DNA of 64,000 bases from CAZSRX01 sp964609675 [NCBI: uncultured Bacteroidota bacterium] (GTDB taxonomy: Bacteria; CLD3; SB21). The stretch covers positions 1 to 64,000 of the forward strand of contig CAZSRX010000021.1 of NCBI GenBank assembly GCA_964609675.1, read 5' to 3'. Shown here piece after piece: positions 56,701 through 64,000 of the stretch (the stretch's first letter is position 1; each line of letters opens with the position of its first letter). The notes under the pieces are model-generated. The model was given only the letters and a program-made list of their open reading frames with translations, ran no database searches and had not been told where the DNA came from. The translations under genes were made by a program, and so were the position numbers.

Positions 56701-56971
56701 CGTTCTGGTTGATGAAATTGGAAACTTTTTTATTCGGCATATCCCGGACGGTCCAGGTGCGGCCGTTATACACCGCGACGCCGTCCTGCGTGCCGACCCA
56801 TAGAAATCCCATGGAATCTAAACCTACCGCCCGGATGGTGTTCTGAGGCAGGCCATCGTTGTCGGTATAAGTTTTGAAATACGGCATGGCCAGGGAACCG
56901 ATATCCTGAGCTTGGGCGTACGGTAAAAGAATAAACGACAGCACCGTGTATATGTAAAGACGTTTTCTCAA
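53738..56971 (-). CDS. Reg_prop/Y_Y_Y sensor histidine kinase
   Basis: A signal peptide (SFILLPYAQAQ) leads into about fourteen two-component-regulator propeller repeats (LWVGTQDGVAVYNG, LWFGTRGGGLSRLRNGEWT, IWAGTLGGVTRLP), then a Y_Y_Y Ig-like domain near 690-765. One membrane helix lies at about 773-797, then a coiled coil, HisKA with H842 in GIAHELNNPLSV, and HATPase_c (TDNGIGIP, TGRGLGLTEAYG). There is no receiver or AraC domain, unlike many Bacteroidota hybrids. The two propellers should form a periplasmic ligand sensor. A response regulator is not adjacent. Confidence 0.93.
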   Translation of the reverse strand: MRKRLYIYTVLSFILLPYAQAQDIGSLAMPYFKTYTDNDGLPQNTIRAVGLDSMGFLWVGTQDGVAVYNGRTWTVRDMPNKKVSNFINQNALCAASDGSLWFGTRGGGLSRLRNGEWTTFTAGNGLRDDRVNYILETSGDSGRPVIWVATFGGGVSRLEEGQWTHYTSANGLSDNHVFCLLETSYQGRQTLWAGTMRGLSYMQDGAWHTPDSRVSLTRENVYFLLETKTDSGGSGLYAATSDGLWTLIHNTWKPVNGSPRNVIITSLAVTREKNKNILWMGTIGLGLLRYDGAQWKYFNTASGFADNYIFSLLAVQESASVYTLWVGTANAGLCRLKSGGWQTLDMRARMPHASVVSLLITAGNEGSQVFYVGTNNGIWKYDNGRQTVFERRHGLANNRVLSLYESSGGGKSVLWAGTDNGLNRLEGTRWARVPMPDSLYYAWIYDIAETDSPEGPVMWFASSSGLLRLSNNTWTLFTRNDGLGDNSVYCILPLKLPDKRTELWLGTDGGLTRYTQNRFTVYTVNDGLADNRVRCLLADSSVSGHPSIWAGTLGGVTRLPLGDTAGWITFTESTQPALPNNVIHQMAQDRYGRLYVFTNKGAARIERSPSGNGAYRLLTYGAEDGLPTRECNGRQAWRDGFGRIWAGTVKGLVMLNPEDASRDETVPALQIIKSVSENNSQTVTNGARLRYDQNRLTFEFVLLSYFRENETAYQTRLIGLEHKASLWTSDNKVSYTNLAPGVYQFAVTGKNYAGQISRTEVLAFEILPAPWTAWYAWVFYLTAGTLTVIMIIRIRVRWLKKRNEELEKKVEARTRQLRATQAQLIHSEKMASLGQLVAGIAHELNNPLSVIYANLDYLKNNVITDKTVFNEAHFLDAVEALQACAISTHRVRDVVTNLIKFSNLNESDFKPVNLYEIIHTVVDLFIRQYHDVLVINSLPPDVVVQGNASELGQCFRNILINAVQAIQDAASAGQITTGEGKILIESEFVAEPEPAIGLSVTDNGIGIPAEQLKHVFDPFFTTRDIGTGRGLGLTEAYGIVRKHQGHIDLRSEPGRGTTITVILPLNADRSGTFSEAD

Positions 56972-56989
56972 TGGGACATCGATTATTTT

Positions 56990-58597
56990 CTATTCCGAAA
57001 AACGGTCAATTTTTGGCCGCTTGCCGCGGTTGGCCAGTTCCATAACCAGATTGTAATTAAACTGCGCTACGTTTCGCAGTTTATCCCAGTTTATACGGTC
57101 GGCGTCGTCCGTCGTTTTATGATAATCTTCCACCATACCGTCAAAATAGAAAACGACCGGCACGCCTTCCTTGGCGTAATGATAATGATCGCTCCGGTAG
57201 TAGTAATAATTCGGATCGTCCGCCCGGTCAAAGTAATAATCCAGATGGAAGAGTTGGGCTTTACGGTTCACGGACTCCTGAATGGACTTAAGTTCCGAGC
57301 TGATCCGTCCGGCGCCGATAACGTACAGACTGTCGGTATGTCCGCGCCCGACCATATCGATATTAATCATGGTAACCAACTGCGTCAGGTGGAACGGCCG
57401 CATTGTTTCCGGCTGCGTCAGGTAATCCGACCCGATCAGTCCTTTTTCCTCCGCGCCGTGAAACACAAAGAGCACCGAACGTTTCGGCCGTTTCCCGACG
57501 CTCACCGCCCGCGCGATTTCCAGCACGGCAGCCACCCCGGAGGCGTTATCATCGGCGCCGTTGTAAACCTCGCCGGATTCCGAAATGCCCAGATGGTCGT
57601 AATGTGCGCAAACGCCCACGTATTCATGCCGCAGCGTTTCGTCCGCGCCTTCCAGCACGCCGATAAGGTTTGCCGTTTCAATGAGGGTGCGCTGCAGGCT
57701 GATGGTCAGTTCCATAGTCATAGATGGCAGCATCGTACGAGGAAAAGGCCGGCGGGTTTTGGCGCCGGATTCGATCGAATCCAGATTCAGGCCGGCGCGG
57801 CTCAGTATTTTGCGGAAGAAAAATTCGTTGGCCATCAGGTAGGGTATCCGGTCTTCTACGGACCGGCTGACGCCGATTTCCTTATCAAAGGTCAGATGGG
57901 CGGACTTGAAGTAATCCACATAATCGGACCACTTCCGGCGCAGAGCTTCCGGCGCCATCACGATAATGCCCGCGGCGCCCAGTTCCTTCGCGCGGTGCCG
58001 TTTGTAAAATAACGCGCTGGCGTAGGAACTCGGTATTTCGCCGTAAAAATAATTCTCGTCGTCGGATGGCGGCTCGTCGTCCAGAACAAGAACGATTTTA
58101 CCTTTCACGTCCAAACCGGCGTAATCGTCGTAATCAAATTCCGGCGCGGTGATGCCGTACCCCGCAAACACGACGGGCGCTGTCACGGAACAGTTAAACA
58201 GATAACCGTGAAAATTGCCGAAATCGTTGCCGTAATAAAACGGCATCCGTTGCCCGTCGGCGTCGCGCAGGATGATGCCCGAACCGGACATAACGCGAAT
58301 TTTGGCCGCTTCGACGCTCTGAATGTACGTCAGGGAATCCAGAATACTCCCGCCGTTCCGATAGGCATATGGCTGCACACCGTAAGATTCCAGTTGACGC
58401 ACAATGTAATCCTGAGCCATCCGTTCATACATCGTGCCGGCTTCCCTTCCCCCCAGCGAATCGGATGCCAGTATCCGGACGTGCGTGCGCAACCGGTCGG
58501 ATTCTATGACATCGCCGTGGTAAACCCTCACAGACGAAGCGCAGGATATCAGCGCTCCGAATAACATAACAATGATAATTTTACTTTTATCGGCCAT
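56990..58597 (-). CDS. M28-family metallopeptidase lipoprotein
   Basis: The ATG at 58597 (535 residues) begins a lipoprotein signal (IVMLFGALISC, C19). A protease-associated-like domain is inserted in the N-terminal part (APVVFAGYGITAPEFDYDDY, GKIVLVLDDEP). The M28 zinc domain has the ligands HYDHLG, NGADDNASG, GAEEKGLIGS, INIDMVG and SDHYHY. It is probably an aminopeptidase at the envelope, consistent with the nearby M1, PepF and OPT genes. It lies 19 nt upstream of the sensor-kinase gene. Confidence 0.9.
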   Translation of the reverse strand: MADKSKIIIVMLFGALISCASSVRVYHGDVIESDRLRTHVRILASDSLGGREAGTMYERMAQDYIVRQLESYGVQPYAYRNGGSILDSLTYIQSVEAAKIRVMSGSGIILRDADGQRMPFYYGNDFGNFHGYLFNCSVTAPVVFAGYGITAPEFDYDDYAGLDVKGKIVLVLDDEPPSDDENYFYGEIPSSYASALFYKRHRAKELGAAGIIVMAPEALRRKWSDYVDYFKSAHLTFDKEIGVSRSVEDRIPYLMANEFFFRKILSRAGLNLDSIESGAKTRRPFPRTMLPSMTMELTISLQRTLIETANLIGVLEGADETLRHEYVGVCAHYDHLGISESGEVYNGADDNASGVAAVLEIARAVSVGKRPKRSVLFVFHGAEEKGLIGSDYLTQPETMRPFHLTQLVTMINIDMVGRGHTDSLYVIGAGRISSELKSIQESVNRKAQLFHLDYYFDRADDPNYYYYRSDHYHYAKEGVPVVFYFDGMVEDYHKTTDDADRINWDKLRNVAQFNYNLVMELANRGKRPKIDRFSE

Positions 58598-58812
58598 GCG
58601 AACGTATCCTTTTGTTAAGCAATGGTAATAATAAAGAATTGGTATGTCAATAAAAATATCGCGCTTCGCTCTGTCGAAGCGAATCATTCCTCCGAATAAA
58701 CTTCGGGTTCGGGTCCGCGTTCGAATTTTGTCGGCGTCATTGTCGTCTAAATTCTAGCTGAAATGACCGATTGGTATGATAATTTTTCTAAGTGGATTCA
58801 TTAGCCCGATGT

Positions 58813-58835
58813 TTTTTACTTGTATAAAGTAAAAA
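58813..58835. promoter_or_regulatory. AT-rich palindrome upstream of ilvE
   Basis: A perfect 9-bp inverted repeat TTTTTACTT/AAGTAAAAA around GTATA lies 98 nt before the ilvE start. It could be an operator or part of a promoter; no T tract follows, so it is not a clear terminator. Confidence 0.3.
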
Positions 58836-58932
58836 TTATCACCATATTTTTGTGTGATTTTTGCAACCGAATCACATTTTTTACGTATAACAACCATTCT
58901 TCATATTAATGCCGGCCTGAAAGGAGGTCATC

Positions 58933-60006
58933 ATGGACATACGAATCACCCGAATCCAGGACCATCAGAAAAAACCAAAACCCGCCGATGAATCCAAACT
59001 CGGTTTCGGCAAGTATTTCACCGATCACTTTTTTCATATAAAATACACTGACGGCAAAGGCTGGCATGAACCGGTTATTGAACCGTACCGTGCCCTCCAA
59101 CTGGATCCGGCCGCCAATGTGCTTCATTATGCGCAGGAAATATTTGAAGGCCTCAAAGCTTACCGCGGCCGGGATAATCATGTCTATCTTTTCAGGGCCA
59201 AAGACAACCTGAAACGGCTGAACCGTTCGGCGCAGCGGCTGTGCATGCCGGAAGTGGACATCGATTTCATTCACCGCGCCATGAAAGAACTGGTCCTCAT
59301 TGACAAGGACTGGATCCCGAAATCACGCGGTTCGTCATTATATATCCGTCCGGCCATGATCGGCACCGAAGCGTCGGTGGGCGTCAAAGTGTCCTCCGAA
59401 TATTTATTTTTTATTATCGTGGGTCCGGCCGGCCCGTATTATCCGGAAGGGTTTAATCCGATCCGGATTTTTGTATCCGACAAGTACATCCGCGCGGTGC
59501 GGGGCGGTCTCGGCGAAGCCAAGACCGGCGCCAATTACGCCGCCAGCCTTCTACCGGCGCGGGAAGCCAAGGAAAAAGGCTGCGCGCAGGTGCTCTGGCT
59601 GGACGCGCTGGAACTCCGTTACGTCGAGGAAGTCGGCACGATGAACATGTTCTTCCGTTTCGACGACGAAATCGCCACCAGCCCGCTGACCGGAACCATA
59701 TTGCCCGGTATCACGCGCGATTCGGTGCTGAAACTGCTGAAAGACTGGGGCCTGAAATGTTCCGAACGGCCCATCCCGATTGACGAGGTCATCGACGGCG
59801 CTAAAAGCGGACGCCTGAAAGAAGCGTTCGGCACGGGCACGGCGGCAATTATTTCCCCGGTCGGCGAACTGCTGTTTAAAAACGAAATCTATACCGTGAA
59901 TCATAAAAAAACCGGCGAGATTTCCCAAAAATTGTATGACGAAATCCTGTCCATGCAATACGGCGAGAAAACCGACCCGCACGGCTGGGTCGAAAAAATT
60001 GACTGA
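58933..60006 (+). CDS. ilvE: Branched-chain amino acid aminotransferase
   Basis: A fold-type IV PLP enzyme of 357 residues with the group II pattern: LHYAQEIFEGLKAYRG, YIRPAMIGTE, and GGLGEAKTGANYAASL with the PLP lysine. EEVGTMNMFF and GTGTAAIISPVG follow. It transfers amino groups between Val, Leu or Ile and 2-oxoglutarate. AAGGAGG lies 6 nt before the ATG. The gene starts a plus-strand series with PepF and OPT genes, consistent with use of amino acids from peptides. Confidence 0.95.
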   Translation: MDIRITRIQDHQKKPKPADESKLGFGKYFTDHFFHIKYTDGKGWHEPVIEPYRALQLDPAANVLHYAQEIFEGLKAYRGRDNHVYLFRAKDNLKRLNRSAQRLCMPEVDIDFIHRAMKELVLIDKDWIPKSRGSSLYIRPAMIGTEASVGVKVSSEYLFFIIVGPAGPYYPEGFNPIRIFVSDKYIRAVRGGLGEAKTGANYAASLLPAREAKEKGCAQVLWLDALELRYVEEVGTMNMFFRFDDEIATSPLTGTILPGITRDSVLKLLKDWGLKCSERPIPIDEVIDGAKSGRLKEAFGTGTAAIISPVGELLFKNEIYTVNHKKTGEISQKLYDEILSMQYGEKTDPHGWVEKID

Positions 60007-60034
60007 CCCCTATCACTAATTTAAAGGAATAAAC

Positions 60035-61945
60035 ATGAAGCAACACCTGTTATGGATGATTATGATTACCGCATTACTGACGCTCGATAATTCCGTTTTC
60101 GCGCAGAAGCCGCGTTCGGAAATAGCCGATACGGACAAATGGAATCTGGCGGATTTGTATCCCTCCGACAACGCCTGGAAACAGGCCAAAGACAAGCTCA
60201 GCGCCGACATTCCCAAACTGCAGGCCTATCAGGGCAAACTCGGTGAATCGGCAAAACAACTGCTGGAATGCCTGGAAACAAACTCCAACTTCGGAAAAAC
60301 GTACGCCCGTCTGGTCAGCTACGCCTCGATGGCTTCAGACCAGGATACGCGCGATTCCAAATACATGAGCATGAAACAGGAAATCTTTCAGATGGGATCG
60401 GCTCTGGGCGCGGCGAGCGCGTTTATCGAACCCGAAATCCTGAAAATCGACCAATCCCGGATCGAGGCCTTTATCCGGTCGGAAAAAGGGCTCGAAGTTT
60501 ACCGGTTTTATCTCAACGATATTCAGCGGCGCAAAGCGCACACCGGCACCGAGGGTGAAGAAAAGATTATCGCCGACGCCGGGTTGATGGCCGATGCCGC
60601 GCAGTCCATATTCAGTATTTTCTCTAATGCCGATTTCCCTTATCCCGAAGTGACGCTCGCCGACGGTAAAACGGTCAAACTCAACCAGGCCGGTTTCAGC
60701 GCCGCCCGTATCCTGCCGAACCGCGAGGACCGGGAAAAAGTTTTCGCGACATTTTTCGGAAAGATCAACGATTTCCGCCGGACTTTCGGCATGCAGCTTT
60801 ACGGCGAACTTAAAACGCACATGTTCTACCGCAACGCGAGAAATTACACCTCCTGCCTCGAAAGTTCTCTGGACGCCAACAACATTCCCGTGGAAGTCTA
60901 TCATAAACACATCGCCAATGTCAACGCAAACTTGCCGGTATTTCATCGGTATTTAAAATTACGCCAACGGATGATGGGCGTGGATCAGCTCCATTACTAT
61001 GACCTTTACGCGCCTTTAGTCCGCGGCGTGACTCTGGAATATTCCGTGGACGAAGCTAAAAAGCACATCCTCGCTTCCCTGGCACCTCTGGGCAAGGAAT
61101 ATGTCGATGTAATCGACCGGGCGTTTAAAGAGCGCTGGATTGATATGTATCCTACCGAGGGCAAACGTACCGGCGCCTATTCCAACGGATCGGCATACGA
61201 TGTGCATCCCTACATGCTGATGAATTATCAGAACCAGTACAACGACATGACCACTCTCACCCACGAACTCGGTCATTCCATGCAGAGCTACCTCTCCAAC
61301 AAGCATCAGCCGTATCCGCTGGCCAATTATCCGATATTTGTGGCTGAGGTCGCGTCCACGTTCAATGAAGCCCTGCTGATTGACTATATGCTCAAGACTA
61401 TCAAAGACGACGAGATACGGCTTTCCCTGCTCGGCAATTTCCTTGAAAACCTGAAAGGCACGGTCTTCCGCCAGACGCAGTTTGCCGAATTTGAGCTCAA
61501 AATCCACGAACTGGCGGAAAAGGGCGAAGCGCTCACCGGCGACCGGTTTAATGAGATTTATTACGAAATCACTAAAAAATATTACGGTCATGATCAGGGC
61601 GTCTGTATTGTTGATGATGCAATCAAGGCTGAATGGGCCTATATTCCGCATTTCTATTATAACTTTTATGTTTATCAGTACGCCACGTCCTTTACCGCGT
61701 CGGCGGCTCTGTCTGAAAAAGTCCTGTCCGGCGATAAAAAAGCCGTCAAAAGTTATATCGAATTCCTTTCCGCAGGCGGATCCGATTACCCCATTAATCT
61801 CCTCAAAACCGCCGGCGTGGACATGATGACCTCCCAGCCCATGGAACTGACCATGAAAAAAATGAGCCGCGTTATTGACGAGATGGAAAAGATTCTCGAT
61901 AAAAAAGAGAAAAACGATACGGTTAAAAAAGACAATAAAAAATAA
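60035..61945 (+). CDS. pepF: Secreted oligoendopeptidase F-like M3B peptidase
   Basis: The 636-residue protein is about 30 residues longer than the usual PepF at its N-terminus, where a signal peptide (MIMITALLTLDNSVFA-Q) is visible. The M3 domain carries HELGHS near residue 411 with the downstream glutamate in EVASTFNEALL, and YQYATSFTASAAL near the C-terminus. It cleaves medium-size peptides; here it probably works in the periplasm. A strong terminator follows. Confidence 0.92.
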   Translation: MKQHLLWMIMITALLTLDNSVFAQKPRSEIADTDKWNLADLYPSDNAWKQAKDKLSADIPKLQAYQGKLGESAKQLLECLETNSNFGKTYARLVSYASMASDQDTRDSKYMSMKQEIFQMGSALGAASAFIEPEILKIDQSRIEAFIRSEKGLEVYRFYLNDIQRRKAHTGTEGEEKIIADAGLMADAAQSIFSIFSNADFPYPEVTLADGKTVKLNQAGFSAARILPNREDREKVFATFFGKINDFRRTFGMQLYGELKTHMFYRNARNYTSCLESSLDANNIPVEVYHKHIANVNANLPVFHRYLKLRQRMMGVDQLHYYDLYAPLVRGVTLEYSVDEAKKHILASLAPLGKEYVDVIDRAFKERWIDMYPTEGKRTGAYSNGSAYDVHPYMLMNYQNQYNDMTTLTHELGHSMQSYLSNKHQPYPLANYPIFVAEVASTFNEALLIDYMLKTIKDDEIRLSLLGNFLENLKGTVFRQTQFAEFELKIHELAEKGEALTGDRFNEIYYEITKKYYGHDQGVCIVDDAIKAEWAYIPHFYYNFYVYQYATSFTASAALSEKVLSGDKKAVKSYIEFLSAGGSDYPINLLKTAGVDMMTSQPMELTMKKMSRVIDEMEKILDKKEKNDTVKKDNKK

Positions 61946-61966
61946 ATACCAGAAAATTCAGAATTC

Positions 61967-62003
61967 AACGGATAACAACGACAGTTGTTATCCGTTTTTT
62001 TAT
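61967..62003 (+). terminator. Rho-independent terminator after pepF
   Basis: A perfect 13-bp stem (AACGGATAACAAC/GTTGTTATCCGTT) with loop GACA is followed by TTTTTTAT, 21 nt past the pepF stop. Confidence 0.95.
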
Positions 62004-62037
62004 TGTTCATTGTTACTGAAATCTTTCAGAAAAAAAT

Positions 62038-62066
62038 TTGACTTTAATTATATATATGTATATTTT
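62038..62066 (+). promoter_or_regulatory. Candidate promoter of OPT transporter gene
   Basis: TTGACT (62038-62043) and TATTTT (62061-62066) are separated by 17 nt, about 80 nt before the start, directly after the pepF terminator. Confidence 0.45.
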
Positions 62067-62144
62067 CGGGCTCTTAATTTTTTAAGTTGATTTTATTGTA
62101 ATTTTGTAATTTACACTTATCAAAAACGTTCCGGAGAAAATTCC

Positions 62145-64000
62145 ATGGCAGAAATAACATCAGGCGGTAGTTCCAAACGCTATCAGCCCTATGTCGGTGC
62201 GGATGTAACCATGAAAGAATTCACCATCCGCGCCCTGATTATCGGTTTGTTCATGAGCATCGTTTTAGGCGCGGCTAATGCCTATTTAGGACTTAAAGCC
62301 GGCATGACGATTGCTGCAACCTATCCGGCCGCCGTCATTGGCATGGCATTACTGCGAATCATGAAAGGCAATATCCTTGAAGAAAATTTTGCCCGTACGG
62401 TCGGCTCTATCGGCGAATCGGTGGCGGCGGGAGCTATCTTTACGCTTCCGGCTTTTTTTGTCGCCGGATTATGGGACCCGTTTTTCACACCCGGCAATTA
62501 TCTGACCTCCACGCTGATTCTGATCGCCGGGGGCGTATTGGGCATTATGTTTGTCGCTTTACTGCGCCGCGTCATGGTAGAAGACGTGGAACTGCCGTTT
62601 CCGGAATCCACGGCAGCGGCCGAAATTCACAAAGCCGGACAAAAGAGCGGCGGCGGGTCGAAATTTCTTTTCGGCGCGATGGGTGTCGGCGCGCTGGTTC
62701 AGGCATTGGGACAATCGAAATTTTTCAATATCAGTTACGACCGCTTCATTGAGTTGAAAACGCAGTTTATTTCCAGCACGGCCATCAAAGTCAAAGGTGG
62801 GGCCATCATCAGCGCGCCGGCCATCAGTCCCGCTTATATGGGTGTGGGCTATATCATCGGCCCGAAACTGGCGTCGCTGAATTTCAGCGGCGGCCTGCTG
62901 GCCTGGGGATTGCTGACGCCGGCGATTTATTACTTCCTTGCGCCGTATATTGACGCCGATTTTATCAGCGCCTGGGCTGCCGAATTCGTCCGCACCTATC
63001 CGAACTTCACGATGGACGAAGCCGTGCGCCGGGTTTCCTCGCCGTCGTTCCATTTAGATCAGATCTGGCGGCTGATTGTCCGCCCCATCGCCATCGGCGG
63101 TATGCTGATGGGTGCCGGATACACCCTCTACCGTATGCGCAATAGCCTGTTGACCGGCATTGCCCGCTCCATCAGCGATGTTAAAAAAGCGGCCAGCGGC
63201 GCCGCGGTTACCGAACGAACGGAAAAAGATATCCGGTTTACCTGGATCATGCTTGGCCTGATTGGCGTCGCCGCGATCACGTTTGTAATTACCTATTTTA
63301 TTTTCCATACTTCCGTGCTGGTAGCCGCCGTATCGGCGACGATTTTGCTGATCGTGGCCTTTTTCCTCGCCGCGATTTCCGGGTATCTCGTTGGGACAAT
63401 CGGTTCCAGCAATAATCCGATTAGCGGTCTGACCGTTACGGCTCTGGTCATCACGGCGTTGATTCTGGTGGCCATTGGCGTCAGTTCGGATACCGGCGGC
63501 GTGGCGGCAGTGCTTGGCGTCGCCGCGATTGTCTGCGTGGCCGCTGCCGTGGCCGGCGAGATGCTCCAGGACCTCAAGGCCGGCCATATCCTCGGCGGTA
63601 CGCCGTGGAAAATGCAGATCGGTGACATCCTGGGCGTGGCGCTGGCCGGAGCCATTATGTTCTTTGTGCTGAATTTTCTCAATGAAGCCGATATCGCCCA
63701 GGGCAACCAGAGCGGCTATATCGGCGGTTTCGGAAGTAAGAACCTCGCCGCACCCCAGGCCGGTTTGATGGCGATGCTGTCCAAGGGCATCGTCGGAGGC
63801 GGAATGACCTGGCCGCTGATTGTCTTCGGCATGGTGATGGGTTTCGCGCTGATCCTGATGCAGGTGAAAAGCCCGATGCTCATCAGCGTCGGTATGTATT
63901 TACCGCTGGAAACCACTTTTGCGATATGCCTCGGGGGCCTTACCAAAGGCATTGTGGACATGTACCATACCCGGCGCCAGCATAACGACGCGCAGAAAGC
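62145..64000 (+). CDS. OPT-family oligopeptide transporter (3' end outside window)
   Basis: An open frame of 618 codons runs off the right edge. The start ATG (MAEITSGGSSKRYQPYVGAD) follows CCGGAGAAAA. Many hydrophobic helices and OPT blocks are visible: GAANAYLGLKAGMTIAATYPAAVIGMALL, the SIGESVAAGAIFTLPA segment, ELPFPESTAAAEIHKAG, SSNNPISGLT and GGTPWKMQIGD. Bacterial OPT proteins import oligopeptides or siderophore-type ligands by proton symport. Its position after the secreted PepF favours peptide uptake, by inference. Confidence 0.93.
   Translation, partial: MAEITSGGSSKRYQPYVGADVTMKEFTIRALIIGLFMSIVLGAANAYLGLKAGMTIAATYPAAVIGMALLRIMKGNILEENFARTVGSIGESVAAGAIFTLPAFFVAGLWDPFFTPGNYLTSTLILIAGGVLGIMFVALLRRVMVEDVELPFPESTAAAEIHKAGQKSGGGSKFLFGAMGVGALVQALGQSKFFNISYDRFIELKTQFISSTAIKVKGGAIISAPAISPAYMGVGYIIGPKLASLNFSGGLLAWGLLTPAIYYFLAPYIDADFISAWAAEFVRTYPNFTMDEAVRRVSSPSFHLDQIWRLIVRPIAIGGMLMGAGYTLYRMRNSLLTGIARSISDVKKAASGAAVTERTEKDIRFTWIMLGLIGVAAITFVITYFIFHTSVLVAAVSATILLIVAFFLAAISGYLVGTIGSSNNPISGLTVTALVITALILVAIGVSSDTGGVAAVLGVAAIVCVAAAVAGEMLQDLKAGHILGGTPWKMQIGDILGVALAGAIMFFVLNFLNEADIAQGNQSGYIGGFGSKNLAAPQAGLMAMLSKGIVGGGMTWPLIVFGMVMGFALILMQVKSPMLISVGMYLPLETTFAICLGGLTKGIVDMYHTRRQHNDAQK

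Noticed and set aside
58853-58876. CRP-like site TGTGAT...ATCACA upstream of ilvE
   Set aside because: The half-sites are 12 nt apart rather than the 6 nt of CRP sites, and no CRP gene is in the window.

Overview
The window is from a Gram-negative (diderm) bacterium. It encodes a lipid A-type acyltransferase, an LptF/LptG permease, GmhA heptose isomerase, several outer-membrane beta-barrels and lipoproteins. A Reg_prop/Y_Y_Y sensor kinase, M28/M1/PepF peptidases, an OPT transporter, DUF151-UVR nuclease and MqnA point to the FCB group or a related uncultured phylum. This placement is inferred from gene content; no rRNA is present. Most genes lie on the minus strand.

Region 1 (1-9.35 kb) is visibly richer in A+T than the rest and is one tight minus-strand operon of six genes, running off the left edge. 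In transcription order it encodes a von Willebrand A (vWA) lipoprotein, a small membrane protein, a tubulin/FtsZ-like GTPase, a 1079-residue actin/Hsp70-like ATPase, a membrane-anchored coiled-coil protein, and a single polypeptide joining a periplasmic vWA domain through a membrane segment to a cytoplasmic Hsp70 ATPase domain. Tubulin-fold and actin-fold proteins together with two extracytoplasmic vWA modules suggest an envelope-spanning mechanical or membrane-remodelling machine. It is the best candidate for a poorly described system here.

Region 2 (9.7-34 kb) is a mosaic of housekeeping and envelope genes: sucD, pgpA, an erythromycin-esterase-like lipoprotein, pgsA, a LipM-like octanoyltransferase, rnhA, a lipid A acyltransferase, a soluble receiver-kinase, tRNA-Leu(CAG), nadR, a PaaK-like ligase, a beta-propeller/CsgG fusion, an SDR, a DMT transporter, a Nudix hydrolase, class II aldolase, rlmB, lptF/G, DUF151, mqnA, a TPR protein and tRNA-Leu(GAG). 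Decayed coding sequence with in-frame stops follows the first tRNA.

Region 3 (34-46.6 kb) holds the glycolytic cluster gap-pgk-tpiA-secG, a CHASE2 adenylate cyclase, a large outer-membrane protein, mltG and purE-purK. Between mltG and the outer-membrane protein lies a 77-codon SelW-like (Rdx family) gene that ordinary ORF calling misses. An in-frame UGA sits at the second position of its CxxC-type motif (C-V-I-U), followed by a hairpin with a GGUCU loop like a bacterial SECIS element, so the organism probably makes selenoproteins.

Region 4 (46.6-64 kb) holds rarA, a long transketolase-like enzyme, gmhA, an M1 aminopeptidase, a DUF481-like outer-membrane protein, a large propeller histidine kinase, an M28 peptidase lipoprotein, ilvE, a secreted PepF-like oligoendopeptidase and an OPT-family oligopeptide transporter cut by the right edge. 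The peptidases, OPT transporter and branched-chain aminotransferase fit a peptide-degrading lifestyle.
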